Below, one piece after another: positions 1-8,667 of a stretch of DNA of 24,293 nucleotides. How positions within the stretch are numbered: position 1 is the stretch's first letter; each line of letters begins with the position of its first letter. The position numbers and the translations under genes were made by a program. Origin of the DNA: DATJFH01 sp035495815 (lineage in GTDB: Bacteria; Acidobacteriota; Terriglobia; Bryobacterales; Bryobacteraceae); the NCBI GenBank assembly GCA_035495815.1, contig DATJFH010000172.1, forward strand, positions 1 to 24,293, given 5' to 3'. The notes under the pieces were generated by a model. That model searched no databases and had not been told where the DNA came from. It was given only the letters and a program-made list of their open reading frames with translations.

Positions 1-549
1 GCCGAAGGGCGTCGCCAGCCAGACCCGCAGCACCTCCTCCGCCTGGGTTTGGGTCAGCAGGCGTCCGCCTAGCGTAAGAACATTAGAATCATTGTGTTCA
101 CGGCTATTTCGGGCGGATGCCTTATCATAGCACAGGGCCGCTCGAACGCCGGGAACCTTGTTGGCCGCCATGGCCGAGCCGATGCCCGCGCCATCGAGGA
201 TCACGCCCCGGGAAGCCGCCCCTGCGGCAACCAATTCAGCAACTTGCAGGGCGATGTCCGGGTAGTCCGCCGGCTTCTCTTCGGTGACGCCGACGTCACG
301 CACCGCTAGTCCCAAACCGGACAGCAGCGGCTTCAGCAGCTCCTTCATCTGAAACCCTCCGTGATCGGCTCCGATGGCGACCGTTTTGTCCGGGGCGGTC
401 AGGCTGTGGATCTGGTCGGCGGGGAGCACAACGATACTGACACCACGCTCGGCGGCCACGTCCCGGGCGGATGGCGTAATGACGGCCCCAATCGGAACCT
501 GCAGTTCGCCGGTCAGGGGTATATCCTGGTAGGTGACTACACGTCGCAT
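1..549 (-). CDS. rpiB: RpiB/LacA/LacB-family sugar-phosphate isomerase, 3' end outside window
   Basis: Seen: reading leftward from ATG at 549 gives 183 open codons running off the left edge, so the C-terminus is missing. From about residue 56 it is a clear RpiB domain: DHGGF (62-66), the DYPD segment, the phosphate loop GAGIG (120-124), AANKVPGVRAALC, and REHNDSNV before GGR. Family role: cytosolic interconversion of ribose-5-phosphate and ribulose-5-phosphate, or a related aldose/ketose-phosphate isomerisation. Odd: the position of the classical catalytic Cys (CGTGIG in E. coli-type RpiB) is Asp119, so it is not a standard RpiB. There is also an N-terminal extension of about 50 residues containing VPIGAVITPSARDVA, a segment type I associate with microcompartment-linked enzymes. 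No internal start codon would remove that extension without also removing the active site. Its start lies only 18 bp from the divergent NicO start. The family is secure; the substrate is uncertain. Confidence 0.88.
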   Translation of the reverse strand, partial: MRRVVTYQDIPLTGELQVPIGAVITPSARDVAAERGVSIVVLPADQIHSLTAPDKTVAIGADHGGFQMKELLKPLLSGLGLAVRDVGVTEEKPADYPDIALQVAELVAAGAASRGVILDGAGIGSAMAANKVPGVRAALCYDKASARNSREHNDSNVLTLGGRLLTQTQAEEVLRVWLATPFG

Positions 550-557
550 TCGTGTAG
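537..557. promoter_or_regulatory. Inverted repeat over the rpiB start codon (operator candidate)
   Basis: Perfect 7-bp arms CTACACG (537-543) and CGTGTAG (551-557) flank a 7-nt loop that contains the minus-strand ATG. A second short palindrome, TAGGCCTA, overlaps it at 555-562. The two divergent start codons (549 and 568) are so close that promoters and operators must overlap coding sequence. A regulatory role is inferred; a 7-bp arm could arise by chance. Confidence 0.3.
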
Positions 558-567
558 GCCTATTGTA

Positions 568-2097
568 ATGAAATTATCCCGTCTTCTGCTTTCGCTTGCC
601 CTCGGGTCCGCGCTATCGGCGCACCCCATGGGGAACTTCAGCGTCAGCCACTATACCCGGATCTCGGTGGGATCACGGGGCGCGGACCTCCTTTACGTCC
701 TCGATCTGGCCGAAATCCCCACCTTCGAGTTGCTGCGGCAGTGGAAGCTGGAGCGGACCAGCCCCCAGGCGGACCTCGAGCATAAGGCCGCGGAGCAGGC
801 TCGTGAGTGGGCGCGAAATCTGAAGATTACCGCCAACGGACGCGCTGTCAAGCCGGTGTTCGAGAGCGCGGATCTCACGATTTCGAACGGGGCGGGCGGG
901 CTGGTGGTAAGCCGTATCGCCACCAGGCTGAAACTTCCCGTCAGCCCGGGAAAGCTGGAATTCGAAGACGGCAACTATCCCGATCGCGCGGGCTGGAAGG
1001 AGATCGTGATCACGGCTGACTCTGGCGGAGCTATCGAAAAAGCCACGCAGGGCGATCAGGACCGCAGCCACGGGCTGCTTGAGTATCCGCAGGATCCGGG
1101 AGTGGCGCCGCCGCAAGACTTGAGGGCATCGCTCGAGTGGTCGAGCGAAAAGGCGTCCTTGGTGACCGCGACGGTTCCGAAGAAGGCTCCGGTGATCGTT
1201 CCCATTCCCCAGCCGGCTGCAGTAGGGGCGAAAGCCGAGGAGCCGGTGACGCCCGGCGACCGCCCCTCATCGGGCGAAATCGTCCGGGGCGACTACCTTT
1301 CGCAGCTCCTGCACAATCGCGACCTGAGTCTGGGAATGGCGCTGATCGGGATCGCGGTGGCATTCGGACTGGGCGCCGGCCATGCCCTGTCGCCGGGACA
1401 TGGAAAGACGCTGGTGGCGGCCTACCTGGTGGGATCGCGGGGAACGGCGCGGCATGCCGTCTTCCTCGGCGGGATGGTCACGTTCACCCACACCATCAGC
1501 GTGTTCGCGCTCGGATTCGTGACCCTGTTCCTATCGAATTACGTGGCCCCGGACAAGATTACGCCGGTGCTGGAGGTGATCGCCAGTGTATCCATCGTCT
1601 GGATCGGGGCCATGCTGCTCTTCAAGCGCATCCGCGCCCTGCGAGGCCAATCTCATTCGCACGACGGGCACGTTCACCACCACGGCCATGACCACGAACA
1701 TGGCCATCATCACGATCACGATCATCATCACGGTCCCGGCGGACACAGCCACGTTCCCGAGGGAGATGTGACGCTGGGATCGCTCATTGCGCTGGGAGCG
1801 AGCGGTGGACTGGTTCCCTGCCCCACGGGGTTGATCCTGCTTCTCGGGGCCATCCGGTTCGACCGGGTCGGTCTGGGCTTGGTGCTGCTCGTCGCATTCA
1901 GCCTTGGCCTCGCCGCCGTGCTCACCGTGATCGGGCTGGCGGTGATCTATGCCAAGGACCTGATCCCGGAAAACTCCAAAGCGATGTCGCACCCGGCATT
2001 CCGGCTGGTGCCCGTGCTGTCGGCCGGCGTCGTGTTGTGCATCGGCCTGGTGATGACCGGAATTTCCCTGGGCGTGATCAAGCCGGGCTGGGCGTGA
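568..2097 (+). CDS. NicO/RcnA-family nickel/cobalt transporter with His-rich loop
   Basis: Encodes 509 residues from ATG 568. The reading frame stays open back to 361, but that stretch is antisense to the RpiB gene, and ATG 568 begins a good signal-like leader (MKLSRLLLSLALG...SAHP). Residues 20 to about 240 form a predicted extracytoplasmic domain. The membrane part follows, with the family motif HALSPGHGKT (H272, H278), several hydrophobic helices and GGLVPCPTG. A cytosolic or periplasmic loop at about 362-395 carries 18 histidines, a metal-buffering feature typical of RcnA/NicO proteins. Known family role: Ni(II)/Co(II) efflux or transport across the inner membrane. No RcnR-type regulator or nickel enzyme is visible nearby, so direction and metal cannot be set. 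The start has no clear Shine-Dalgarno. The 3' end overlaps the convergent oxidoreductase by 20 bp. Confidence 0.88.
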   Translation: MKLSRLLLSLALGSALSAHPMGNFSVSHYTRISVGSRGADLLYVLDLAEIPTFELLRQWKLERTSPQADLEHKAAEQAREWARNLKITANGRAVKPVFESADLTISNGAGGLVVSRIATRLKLPVSPGKLEFEDGNYPDRAGWKEIVITADSGGAIEKATQGDQDRSHGLLEYPQDPGVAPPQDLRASLEWSSEKASLVTATVPKKAPVIVPIPQPAAVGAKAEEPVTPGDRPSSGEIVRGDYLSQLLHNRDLSLGMALIGIAVAFGLGAGHALSPGHGKTLVAAYLVGSRGTARHAVFLGGMVTFTHTISVFALGFVTLFLSNYVAPDKITPVLEVIASVSIVWIGAMLLFKRIRALRGQSHSHDGHVHHHGHDHEHGHHHDHDHHHGPGGHSHVPEGDVTLGSLIALGASGGLVPCPTGLILLLGAIRFDRVGLGLVLLVAFSLGLAAVLTVIGLAVIYAKDLIPENSKAMSHPAFRLVPVLSAGVVLCIGLVMTGISLGVIKPGWA

Positions 2098-3178
2098 CGG
2101 GCACGAAGCCGGCATTGGCGCGGGCGGATTTTTCCACCGCTTCGAGGACTCTCTGCACCGCGAGCCCGTCCGCGAAGTCGGGGTGAAACGGCGCGCCGCT
2201 ATGTAGCGCCTCCAGAAAGTCTCCCAGCGCGGCGATGAACGTGTGCTCATATCCCACAATGTGGCCCGGCTTCCAGAAGTTACCGGCGTAAGGCTGATCG
2301 GGACCGGTCACCAGGAGGCGGCGGGCGCCCTGTTCGTTGCGGGGCTCGGTGGCGTCCAGAAAGTCGAGACGGTTCAGATCTTCGAGATCGAACCGCACCA
2401 TGCCTTTCGAACCGTGGATCTCGAACGCGTTGCGGTTCTTGCACCCCACCGCATAGCGCGTAGCTTCGAAACTCCCCACGCTGCCGTTTGCGAAGCGGGC
2501 CAGCAGCAGCGTGGCGTCGTCGATTTCCCGGCTCGGCGCGAAGGTTCGCATCATCCCCGATACCTCCGAGATCGGACCGTTCAGGTAGAGGGCCGTGTCG
2601 ATCAGGTGCGAGAGCAGATCTCCCAGCACGCCCGAGCCCGCGCCGGCTTTCTCCAGCTTCCAGCTTGGCGGACGCGTCGGATCGTTACCCCACTCCTGCA
2701 GGTAGGTGGCGCGGTAGTGGAAGACCTGTCCGATGCGTCCTTCCTCGATCAGCCGGCGCGTAAACGCGATGGCGGGGACGCGCCGGTAATTGAACCACAC
2801 CATGTTGCGGACGCCTCGCGCCGCGTCCACCATCCCGACGGCCTCGTCCGTCGATATCGCGAGCGGCTTCTCGCACAGCACGATTTTGCCGGCCTCGGCC
2901 GCGGCAATCGACATCGCGGCGTGCAGCGCATTGGGCGACGCAACGTCGATCACATCGATGTCTTTCCGCTCGACGACGCTGCGCCAGTCGGTTGAAACTT
3001 CCTCCCAGCCCCAAGTAGCCGCCGTTTTCTCCAGCCCCTCGCGGTTTCGTCCGCAGATCACTTTCAAGCGAGGAGCGTATGGCGTTTCGAAGAAATGATT
3101 GACCTGGTGATAGGCGTTGGAGTGCGCCCGGCCCATCGAGCCCTGGCCGATGACGGCGATATTGAGTGTCTTCTTCAT
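2078..3178 (-). CDS. Gfo/Idh/MocA-family NAD(P)-dependent oxidoreductase
   Basis: Encodes 366 residues. I chose ATG 3178 (MKKTLNIAVIGQ) because the beta strand and GQGSMG dinucleotide loop (11-16) directly follow; the frame can be extended to a TTG at 3214 without adding domain sequence. The family's catalytic Lys is in CEKPL (K104), and GDLLSHLID (187-195) gives the conserved His191/Asp194 pair. Members oxidise or reduce sugars, inositols or their derivatives at a hydroxyl/keto group in the cytosol. The substrate cannot be read from sequence. It follows sppA on the same strand after 72 bp, so co-transcription is possible but not functionally obvious. Confidence 0.87.
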   Translation of the reverse strand: MKKTLNIAVIGQGSMGRAHSNAYHQVNHFFETPYAPRLKVICGRNREGLEKTAATWGWEEVSTDWRSVVERKDIDVIDVASPNALHAAMSIAAAEAGKIVLCEKPLAISTDEAVGMVDAARGVRNMVWFNYRRVPAIAFTRRLIEEGRIGQVFHYRATYLQEWGNDPTRPPSWKLEKAGAGSGVLGDLLSHLIDTALYLNGPISEVSGMMRTFAPSREIDDATLLLARFANGSVGSFEATRYAVGCKNRNAFEIHGSKGMVRFDLEDLNRLDFLDATEPRNEQGARRLLVTGPDQPYAGNFWKPGHIVGYEHTFIAALGDFLEALHSGAPFHPDFADGLAVQRVLEAVEKSARANAGFVPVTPSPA

Positions 3179-3250
3179 CCGATTCGATACAGACAGGAAC
3201 GGGAAAACGGGCAACCGGAAGCTGGGTTGACGGGATGTGCCGCGCCTGTC

Positions 3251-4978
3251 CTACCTGACTTCGATACGGTACGGCATCACGCTCATCATGCCGCCTTTTA
3301 TCAGACTGCCGAGGTGGGGCATTTTCAGGATCTTGCCCAGCTTGGATTCGAACAGGCTCTCGGGGGTCCGGCCCAGGGCCACGTCGATGATGCTGCGCTT
3401 CGGCGGGTACATCACCAGCGTTATCTTCTCGTCCTTCCCGATCTTAGCCTTCTCCTTCACCAGCTCGATTGCACGGTCGATGCCGCCCAACTGGTCGACC
3501 AAGCCGCGGTCTTTGGCCTGGTTGCCCAGCCAGACGCGGCCCTGCGCCAGCGGCTCTACCTGGTCGAAAGGACGCTTCCTCGCTTCCGCGACCTTGGTCA
3601 CGAAGTCCGTGTAGGAGCGGTCGATGCCTTCGCGCAGCTTGCGGCGGGCTTCGTCGCTCAGTGGATGGTATTCGGAATCGATGTCCGCATTGCGGCCGCG
3701 TGTGAGCGTGTCCAGGGTGAGGCCGAGCTTGTCGTACAACCCGTGCAGATTGGGTTTGCCGAAAACGACGCCGATGGAGCCGGTGAAGGTGCCCGGGTAG
3801 GCCAGAATCGGATCGCCCGTCATCGCCATGTAGTAGCCGCCGGAGGCGGCCGCGTCGGACATCGAGATCACCATCGGCTTCTTCCTGCTGAGCAGGTTCA
3901 TCTCGCGCCAGATCTCGTCGGACGCCACAGCGTCGCCACCCGGTGAGTCGATGCGGACGATTACGCCGCGGATGCTGTCGTCACTGCCTACACGCCGCAG
4001 CAGCTTGTTGAACCCCGCGGCGCCGATTCCTTCTTCGTTATAGCCGTCGTCGCCGGAGCTGCCACGCGTGATATCGCCCTGGCCGACCAGGAAGGCCACG
4101 CGGGTCTTACCCTCGAGGCCCAGCGATCCGGCCGGGGCCTTCAGGTAGTCGCGGTGCGACATTTTGCGGATATCGCCAGATTTCAGGCGATCCTTCAGTT
4201 CACCGAACATCTGATCTTCGTAGCGGAGCGAATCGATCAGGCCTTTGTCCACGGACTGATTCGCCAGGAAGGGTCCTTCGTCAATGGTTGCCCGGATCTC
4301 CTCCGGCTTTTTCTTTCGGGACGCGGCGACCGTGTGGATGAGGCGGCCGTATACGTCGTCAAGCACGCTGTTCAGAACTTCCTGGGTGGCGGGACTCATG
4401 TCCTTGCGCTCGAACATGTCGCCGAAGTCCTTGTATTTCCCGGCATGGATGATTTCCACCTGGACCCCGAGCTTGTCCAGCGTGCCCTTGAAGAACAGCA
4501 TCGAGGCGCGCAGACCCTTCACGTCCAGGTAGTCTTCGGGACCCATATAGATGCGGTCGGCGGCGGTGGCCAGGTAATATTCGCGGGTTCCGGGGCTGCG
4601 CAGGTAGGCGATGAGGGGCTTACCGGACTTGCGGAACTGCTCGAGGTCGCCGCGGATCTCTTCAAGCTTGGCCCAGCCGGCGTCCAGCCCTTTGGGTTCG
4701 AGGACAACGGCTTTGATACGGGAGTCGACTGCGGCTTTGCGCAGGACGTCCCAGACTTCTCTCACGGTGGTGGCTGTCTGCTGCTCGAAAAAGGGGATGG
4801 GAAACTCGATGGGCGGCCGCTCCGGGATGTCGCCTTCCAGGCGCAGAAGCAGGGTGGCGTTGTCGGGCACGGTGACGCGCTTTTCCGAGCCGTAGCGGGC
4901 GAGGGAGAATGCCGCGATGACACCCAAAAGGATGGTCAGGATCGCTCCTGTCAGTACGCCGATGAGGAACTTCGCCAT
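3251..4978 (-). CDS. sppA: Signal peptide peptidase SppA, long (67K) type
   Basis: Encodes 575 residues. A single N-terminal membrane anchor (about residues 4-28) is followed by two tandem S49 protease domains, the length expected for the E. coli-type long SppA. The predicted catalytic dyad is Lys183 in GKYKDFGDMF in the first half and Ser379 in DAAASGGYYMAM in the second. The region VRIDSPGGDAVAS is also typical. Role: membrane-bound serine protease that degrades cleaved signal peptides in the inner membrane or periplasm. A good Shine-Dalgarno (AGGAGAG) lies 4 nt upstream of ATG 4978. The divergent neighbour is a TonB receptor with a 189-bp shared upstream region. Confidence 0.95.
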   Translation of the reverse strand: MAKFLIGVLTGAILTILLGVIAAFSLARYGSEKRVTVPDNATLLLRLEGDIPERPPIEFPIPFFEQQTATTVREVWDVLRKAAVDSRIKAVVLEPKGLDAGWAKLEEIRGDLEQFRKSGKPLIAYLRSPGTREYYLATAADRIYMGPEDYLDVKGLRASMLFFKGTLDKLGVQVEIIHAGKYKDFGDMFERKDMSPATQEVLNSVLDDVYGRLIHTVAASRKKKPEEIRATIDEGPFLANQSVDKGLIDSLRYEDQMFGELKDRLKSGDIRKMSHRDYLKAPAGSLGLEGKTRVAFLVGQGDITRGSSGDDGYNEEGIGAAGFNKLLRRVGSDDSIRGVIVRIDSPGGDAVASDEIWREMNLLSRKKPMVISMSDAAASGGYYMAMTGDPILAYPGTFTGSIGVVFGKPNLHGLYDKLGLTLDTLTRGRNADIDSEYHPLSDEARRKLREGIDRSYTDFVTKVAEARKRPFDQVEPLAQGRVWLGNQAKDRGLVDQLGGIDRAIELVKEKAKIGKDEKITLVMYPPKRSIIDVALGRTPESLFESKLGKILKMPHLGSLIKGGMMSVMPYRIEVR

Positions 4979-5114
4979 TTACTCTCCTGTGAGTAGGATA
5001 GCGCGTGGCGGGATGCCAGGCGCCATGGCGGAGAACGGCTTGCCGGTTGGCTCGGCTTTTGAGTGTGCACATTTTAGGGTTTTCGGGTAACATAGCGGGT
5101 ACGCGAAGGGGGGA

Positions 5115-5141
5115 CCAGGGCAAATTCGCGAATTTTCCTGG
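5115..5141. promoter_or_regulatory. 27-bp imperfect palindrome upstream of TonB receptor
   Basis: The core AAATTCGCGAATTT (5122-5135) is a perfect 14-bp palindrome. It is flanked symmetrically by CCAGG (5115-5119) and CCTGG (5137-5141), leaving two mismatched pairs in 27 bp. It sits 26 bp before the receptor ATG and about 10 bp before its AAGGAG ribosome site. It could be a dimeric repressor operator or, transcribed, a hairpin controlling the leader. The rest of the 189-bp sppA/receptor spacer shows only one other short palindrome, TGTGCACA (5064-5071), and no convincing -35/-10 pair. Confidence 0.5.
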
Positions 5142-5167
5142 GATTTAAAACAAGGAGCATTCACGTC

Positions 5168-8100
5168 ATGCGGAAACGTAATGAGTGGGGGTTGGCTTTC
5201 TTCATTTTCGTTTGGCTGACTGCCGTGCCGCTGGGCGCTCAAATCGGCGGCAGCGGCACGATCAAGGGAACCGTTTTCGACGCCACCGGAGCGGTGGTTC
5301 CGGGCGCGTCCGTAACCGCCATCAATACGGCCACCGGTGTCGAGAACAAGCGCGAGACTACGGCGGCGGGATTGTACGTGATCGCGCCGCTCCCGGCGGG
5401 CGAGTATCGATTGACGGCCTCGGCTTCCGGCTTTCGCACGCTTGTGCAGGAGCAGGTGATCGTGGACGCGCTCGGGGCCGTGGAGATGAACCTCAAGCTC
5501 GAAGTTGGAGCCACCACGGAGAGCGTCACCGTATCCGCCGCGCCGGCCGAGCTCAATACCGTCGATGCGCGGATGGGACAGACCGTCCGCAACGACATGT
5601 ACACGGCGCTGCCGCTTTCCATGGGCAACGGCAGCCCGCGCAATCCATCGGCGTTCATTTATCTGATGCCGGGCGTACAGGAAGGAGGCACGTTCGGATT
5701 CATCAACGGCGGACAGAGCTTTTCGAAGGACGTCTACCTGGAGGGACTTCCGATCACCGACGCGGTCCGGCAGGGCGAGAGCCGCGCCCTGCAGTACGCC
5801 ATTTCGGTGGAAGCGGTGGAGCAGTTCCAGGTGGAGACCAGCGGGCAGTCGGTCGAGTTCAACGGGCAGGGCTCGGAGAATTACTCGATCAAGTCGGGCA
5901 CCAATCAGTTCCACGGCGTCATGTACGAAGTGCTGCGGAATACGGTTCTCGACGCGCGCGGGTTCTTCTCGCCGACCCGCCCGCAGCAGAACCAGAACCA
6001 GTATGGATTCACCTTCGGCGGCCCGATCAAGCGCAACAAGATCTTCTTCTTCGGCGCTTATGACGGCTACAAATACCGCGTCGCCACGCCATATCAGTTC
6101 GCGACGATACCGACCATGAAAATGCGGACGGGCGATTTCAGCGAGCTTCCGGTGGCCATCTTCGACCCGGGTACGACGGCCTGCCCGAACGGCGCCAACT
6201 GCGCCCGGCAGCCCTTCGCCGGCAACCTGATTCCGGCGAACCGGCTCTCCCCGGCGTCGAAGTTGTTCCAGGACGCGCTGCCGGTTCCGACGCACTCGGG
6301 AATCGCCAACAACTTTCTCAACAACAACAAGGGCGTTGGATTCAATAACCAGAACGTGACCGTCAAAGTGGACTTGAACGCCAGCGACAAGCACCGGTTC
6401 TCCGTGTTGTTTACGCGCGGAGCGCACAATCAGAGCAGCGCGATTCGCGGCAATCCGGTTCCGCTGCCGCTGCCGTACGTGGTTACCCGCGTGGTGGACG
6501 AAGTGCCGACGGTCGGCCAGATCAAGCACACCTGGGTGATCAATTCGTCCATGATGAACCAGATCAGCTACGGGGCCTCGCGGCTGTGGATTCCGATCAC
6601 TAATCCGACTATCGGCGGCAACTGGGTGGAGAAGGCGGGAATCAAGGGGCTGCCGCCGGGCGACGCTACGCAGTCCTTCCCGGAGGTCGCTTTCGCCGGT
6701 CCGAATTCGGTGGCCGGTTGGCGGGGCACCGACGCGCGTCCGTTTCTCGACGCGTTGAACAATTTCTCTTTGCAGGATTCGTTTCAATGGCTGCGCGGCA
6801 AGCATTCGGTGAAAGTGGGATTCCAGCTGCAGCGCCTGCAGGACAATTACCGCGCGCGATGGGACGGAACGCTGTTCATCGCCAATTTTTCGAACGTGCA
6901 GACCGCCGGATTCAACAACGGGACTCTGAATAACGGCAGCGGGAATTCGTACGCCAGTTATCTTATGGGGACGCTCAACTCCTCGACCGTGAACGAGGAC
7001 TCGGTGGTGACCTCGGGGGCGCGCTACCGCAACTACGCGTGGTGGGTCGGCGACGACTGGAAGGTGACGCGCAACCTGACGGTGAACATCGGACTGCGGC
7101 ACGACATCATGCCCGCCTACGTCGAGGTTCGGGACCGTGTCTCGTGGTTCAATCCGGACGTCCCGAATCCGGTGGCCGGCGGGTTCAACGGCGCGCTGCA
7201 GTTCGGGGGCAGCGGGCAGGCGCCGCTGTACTGCAATTGCCGCACGCGGATCAAGACGCAGTGGGGCAATTTCGGACCTCGCCTCGGCTTCGCCTACAGG
7301 CTGGGGGACAAGACGGTGGTGCGCTCCGGGTATGGAGTGATGTATACGCGGCACGGCGCGGTGGGCGGCCGCGGAGGCGCGCGGGACGGCACCGGCAAGC
7401 TCGGATTCACGGCCGCGCCGGGCTTTACCTCGCAGGATTCGTTCAGCCCGGCGTTCGATTGGGACGACGGCGTGCCGGCTTACCAGAAGCCGCCGTTCAT
7501 CGACGCCACGCTGAACACCGGCTTCACCACCGACCGCCCCACGGGCGGCAGCGTCGCCTTCGACAACCCCAACGAAGGCGCGCGCCCGCCCCGCTATCAG
7601 AACTGGAACTTCTCCGTGCAGCGGGGGCTTACTCCGTCCCTTACGCTGACCGCCGGTTATGTGGGCGGCAACGGAAAACTGCTGCGCGGAGGCGGACTCG
7701 GCATCTGGTCCGGGCAGATTCAGCCGCGCTATCTGGCGCTGGGGAACCTGCTCACCTCGCAGGTGAACGCCACCACCCTGGCATCGGCGCGGGCCATTAT
7801 TCCCGGAATCAATCTGCCGTACGCCAACTTCCGTGGAACGTTCGCCCAGATGCTGCGGCCGTTTCCGCAATACTCGGGAGTGAACGCGGACTTTGTGAAC
7901 CTGGCCAGCTCGAATTACAACTCCCTGCAAGTCACGCTGCAGAAGAGGATGTCCTCCGGGTTTACCTTCAACATCAATCACACCTGGAGCAAGACTCTGT
8001 CGGACGCCGGCGCGGGGCGCAGCGCATACTTCTGGGAGACCGAGAAGACACACGGGGAGAGCGACCGGCGCCACGTCTTCAACGCGATGATCGTTTACGA

Positions 8101-8644
8101 GCTGCCGTTCGGCCCGGGGCGGGCGATCCGGGTGTCGAATCCGGTCGCGCGCGCGCTGGTCAGCGGCTGGCGCGTTTCGGGCATCACGCGCATCCGCTCG
8201 GGACTGCCTTACGGAGTGATCGGCGCGACTTGCAACCTGCCGAACGCGGGCGGCTGCCGGGCGTCCTATGCGCCGGGATTTTCCGGCGACGTCCGGATCA
8301 ACGGAGAATGGGGCAGCGGCGACCTGCTGGGCGCACGGCCGGTCTTCCTCGAGAAAACCGCATTCCGAAGCCCGGACCCGTACACTTATGGCAACACACC
8401 GGGGGCGGGATCGTATGGACTTTACGGCCCCGGCTTCTGGAACGAAGATCTGGGCGTGACGCGGCAGTTCGGGATTACCGAGCGCTTCAAGCTCGATTTC
8501 TCCGGCGAAGCGTACAACGTGACCAACGTAGTGGCTTTCAACGGACCGGCGTCGCTCGATATTACGAACGCCAACTTCGGCCGGATTACCAGCCAGCAGA
8601 ATCCGCCCCGATCGATGCAGTTCTCGCTGAAGCTGCATTTCTGA
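5168..8644 (+). CDS. Oar-like TonB-dependent outer-membrane receptor
   Basis: Encodes 1158 residues. ATG 5168 is preceded by AAGGAG (5152-5157). Signal peptide about 1-24 (cleavage near LGAQ). A carboxypeptidase-regulatory-like beta-sandwich covers about 28-115 (GTIKGTVFDATGAVVPGASV is its hallmark opening). A plug-like domain follows, with the KSGTNQFHG segment at about 240. The remainder is a long beta-barrel ending in an aromatic residue (LKLHF), as expected for outer-membrane insertion. Acidobacteria carry many such SusC/Oar-type receptors, generally assumed to import oligosaccharides or other large substrates using TonB energy. No SusD partner or TonB box is recognisable. The gene appears monocistronic; it ends 23 bp from the convergent dehydratase. 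Confidence 0.92.
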   Translation: MRKRNEWGLAFFIFVWLTAVPLGAQIGGSGTIKGTVFDATGAVVPGASVTAINTATGVENKRETTAAGLYVIAPLPAGEYRLTASASGFRTLVQEQVIVDALGAVEMNLKLEVGATTESVTVSAAPAELNTVDARMGQTVRNDMYTALPLSMGNGSPRNPSAFIYLMPGVQEGGTFGFINGGQSFSKDVYLEGLPITDAVRQGESRALQYAISVEAVEQFQVETSGQSVEFNGQGSENYSIKSGTNQFHGVMYEVLRNTVLDARGFFSPTRPQQNQNQYGFTFGGPIKRNKIFFFGAYDGYKYRVATPYQFATIPTMKMRTGDFSELPVAIFDPGTTACPNGANCARQPFAGNLIPANRLSPASKLFQDALPVPTHSGIANNFLNNNKGVGFNNQNVTVKVDLNASDKHRFSVLFTRGAHNQSSAIRGNPVPLPLPYVVTRVVDEVPTVGQIKHTWVINSSMMNQISYGASRLWIPITNPTIGGNWVEKAGIKGLPPGDATQSFPEVAFAGPNSVAGWRGTDARPFLDALNNFSLQDSFQWLRGKHSVKVGFQLQRLQDNYRARWDGTLFIANFSNVQTAGFNNGTLNNGSGNSYASYLMGTLNSSTVNEDSVVTSGARYRNYAWWVGDDWKVTRNLTVNIGLRHDIMPAYVEVRDRVSWFNPDVPNPVAGGFNGALQFGGSGQAPLYCNCRTRIKTQWGNFGPRLGFAYRLGDKTVVRSGYGVMYTRHGAVGGRGGARDGTGKLGFTAAPGFTSQDSFSPAFDWDDGVPAYQKPPFIDATLNTGFTTDRPTGGSVAFDNPNEGARPPRYQNWNFSVQRGLTPSLTLTAGYVGGNGKLLRGGGLGIWSGQIQPRYLALGNLLTSQVNATTLASARAIIPGINLPYANFRGTFAQMLRPFPQYSGVNADFVNLASSNYNSLQVTLQKRMSSGFTFNINHTWSKTLSDAGAGRSAYFWETEKTHGESDRRHVFNAMIVYELPFGPGRAIRVSNPVARALVSGWRVSGITRIRSGLPYGVIGATCNLPNAGGCRASYAPGFSGDVRINGEWGSGDLLGARPVFLEKTAFRSPDPYTYGNTPGAGSYGLYGPGFWNEDLGVTRQFGITERFKLDFSGEAYNVTNVVAFNGPASLDITNANFGRITSQQNPPRSMQFSLKLHF

Positions 8645-8667
8645 AAAGAAGGCCCGCTCATGCCGTC

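Noticed and set aside
361..567. Upstream extension of the NicO gene
   Set aside because: It lies antisense to the RpiB domain, and the signal peptide begins at 568.
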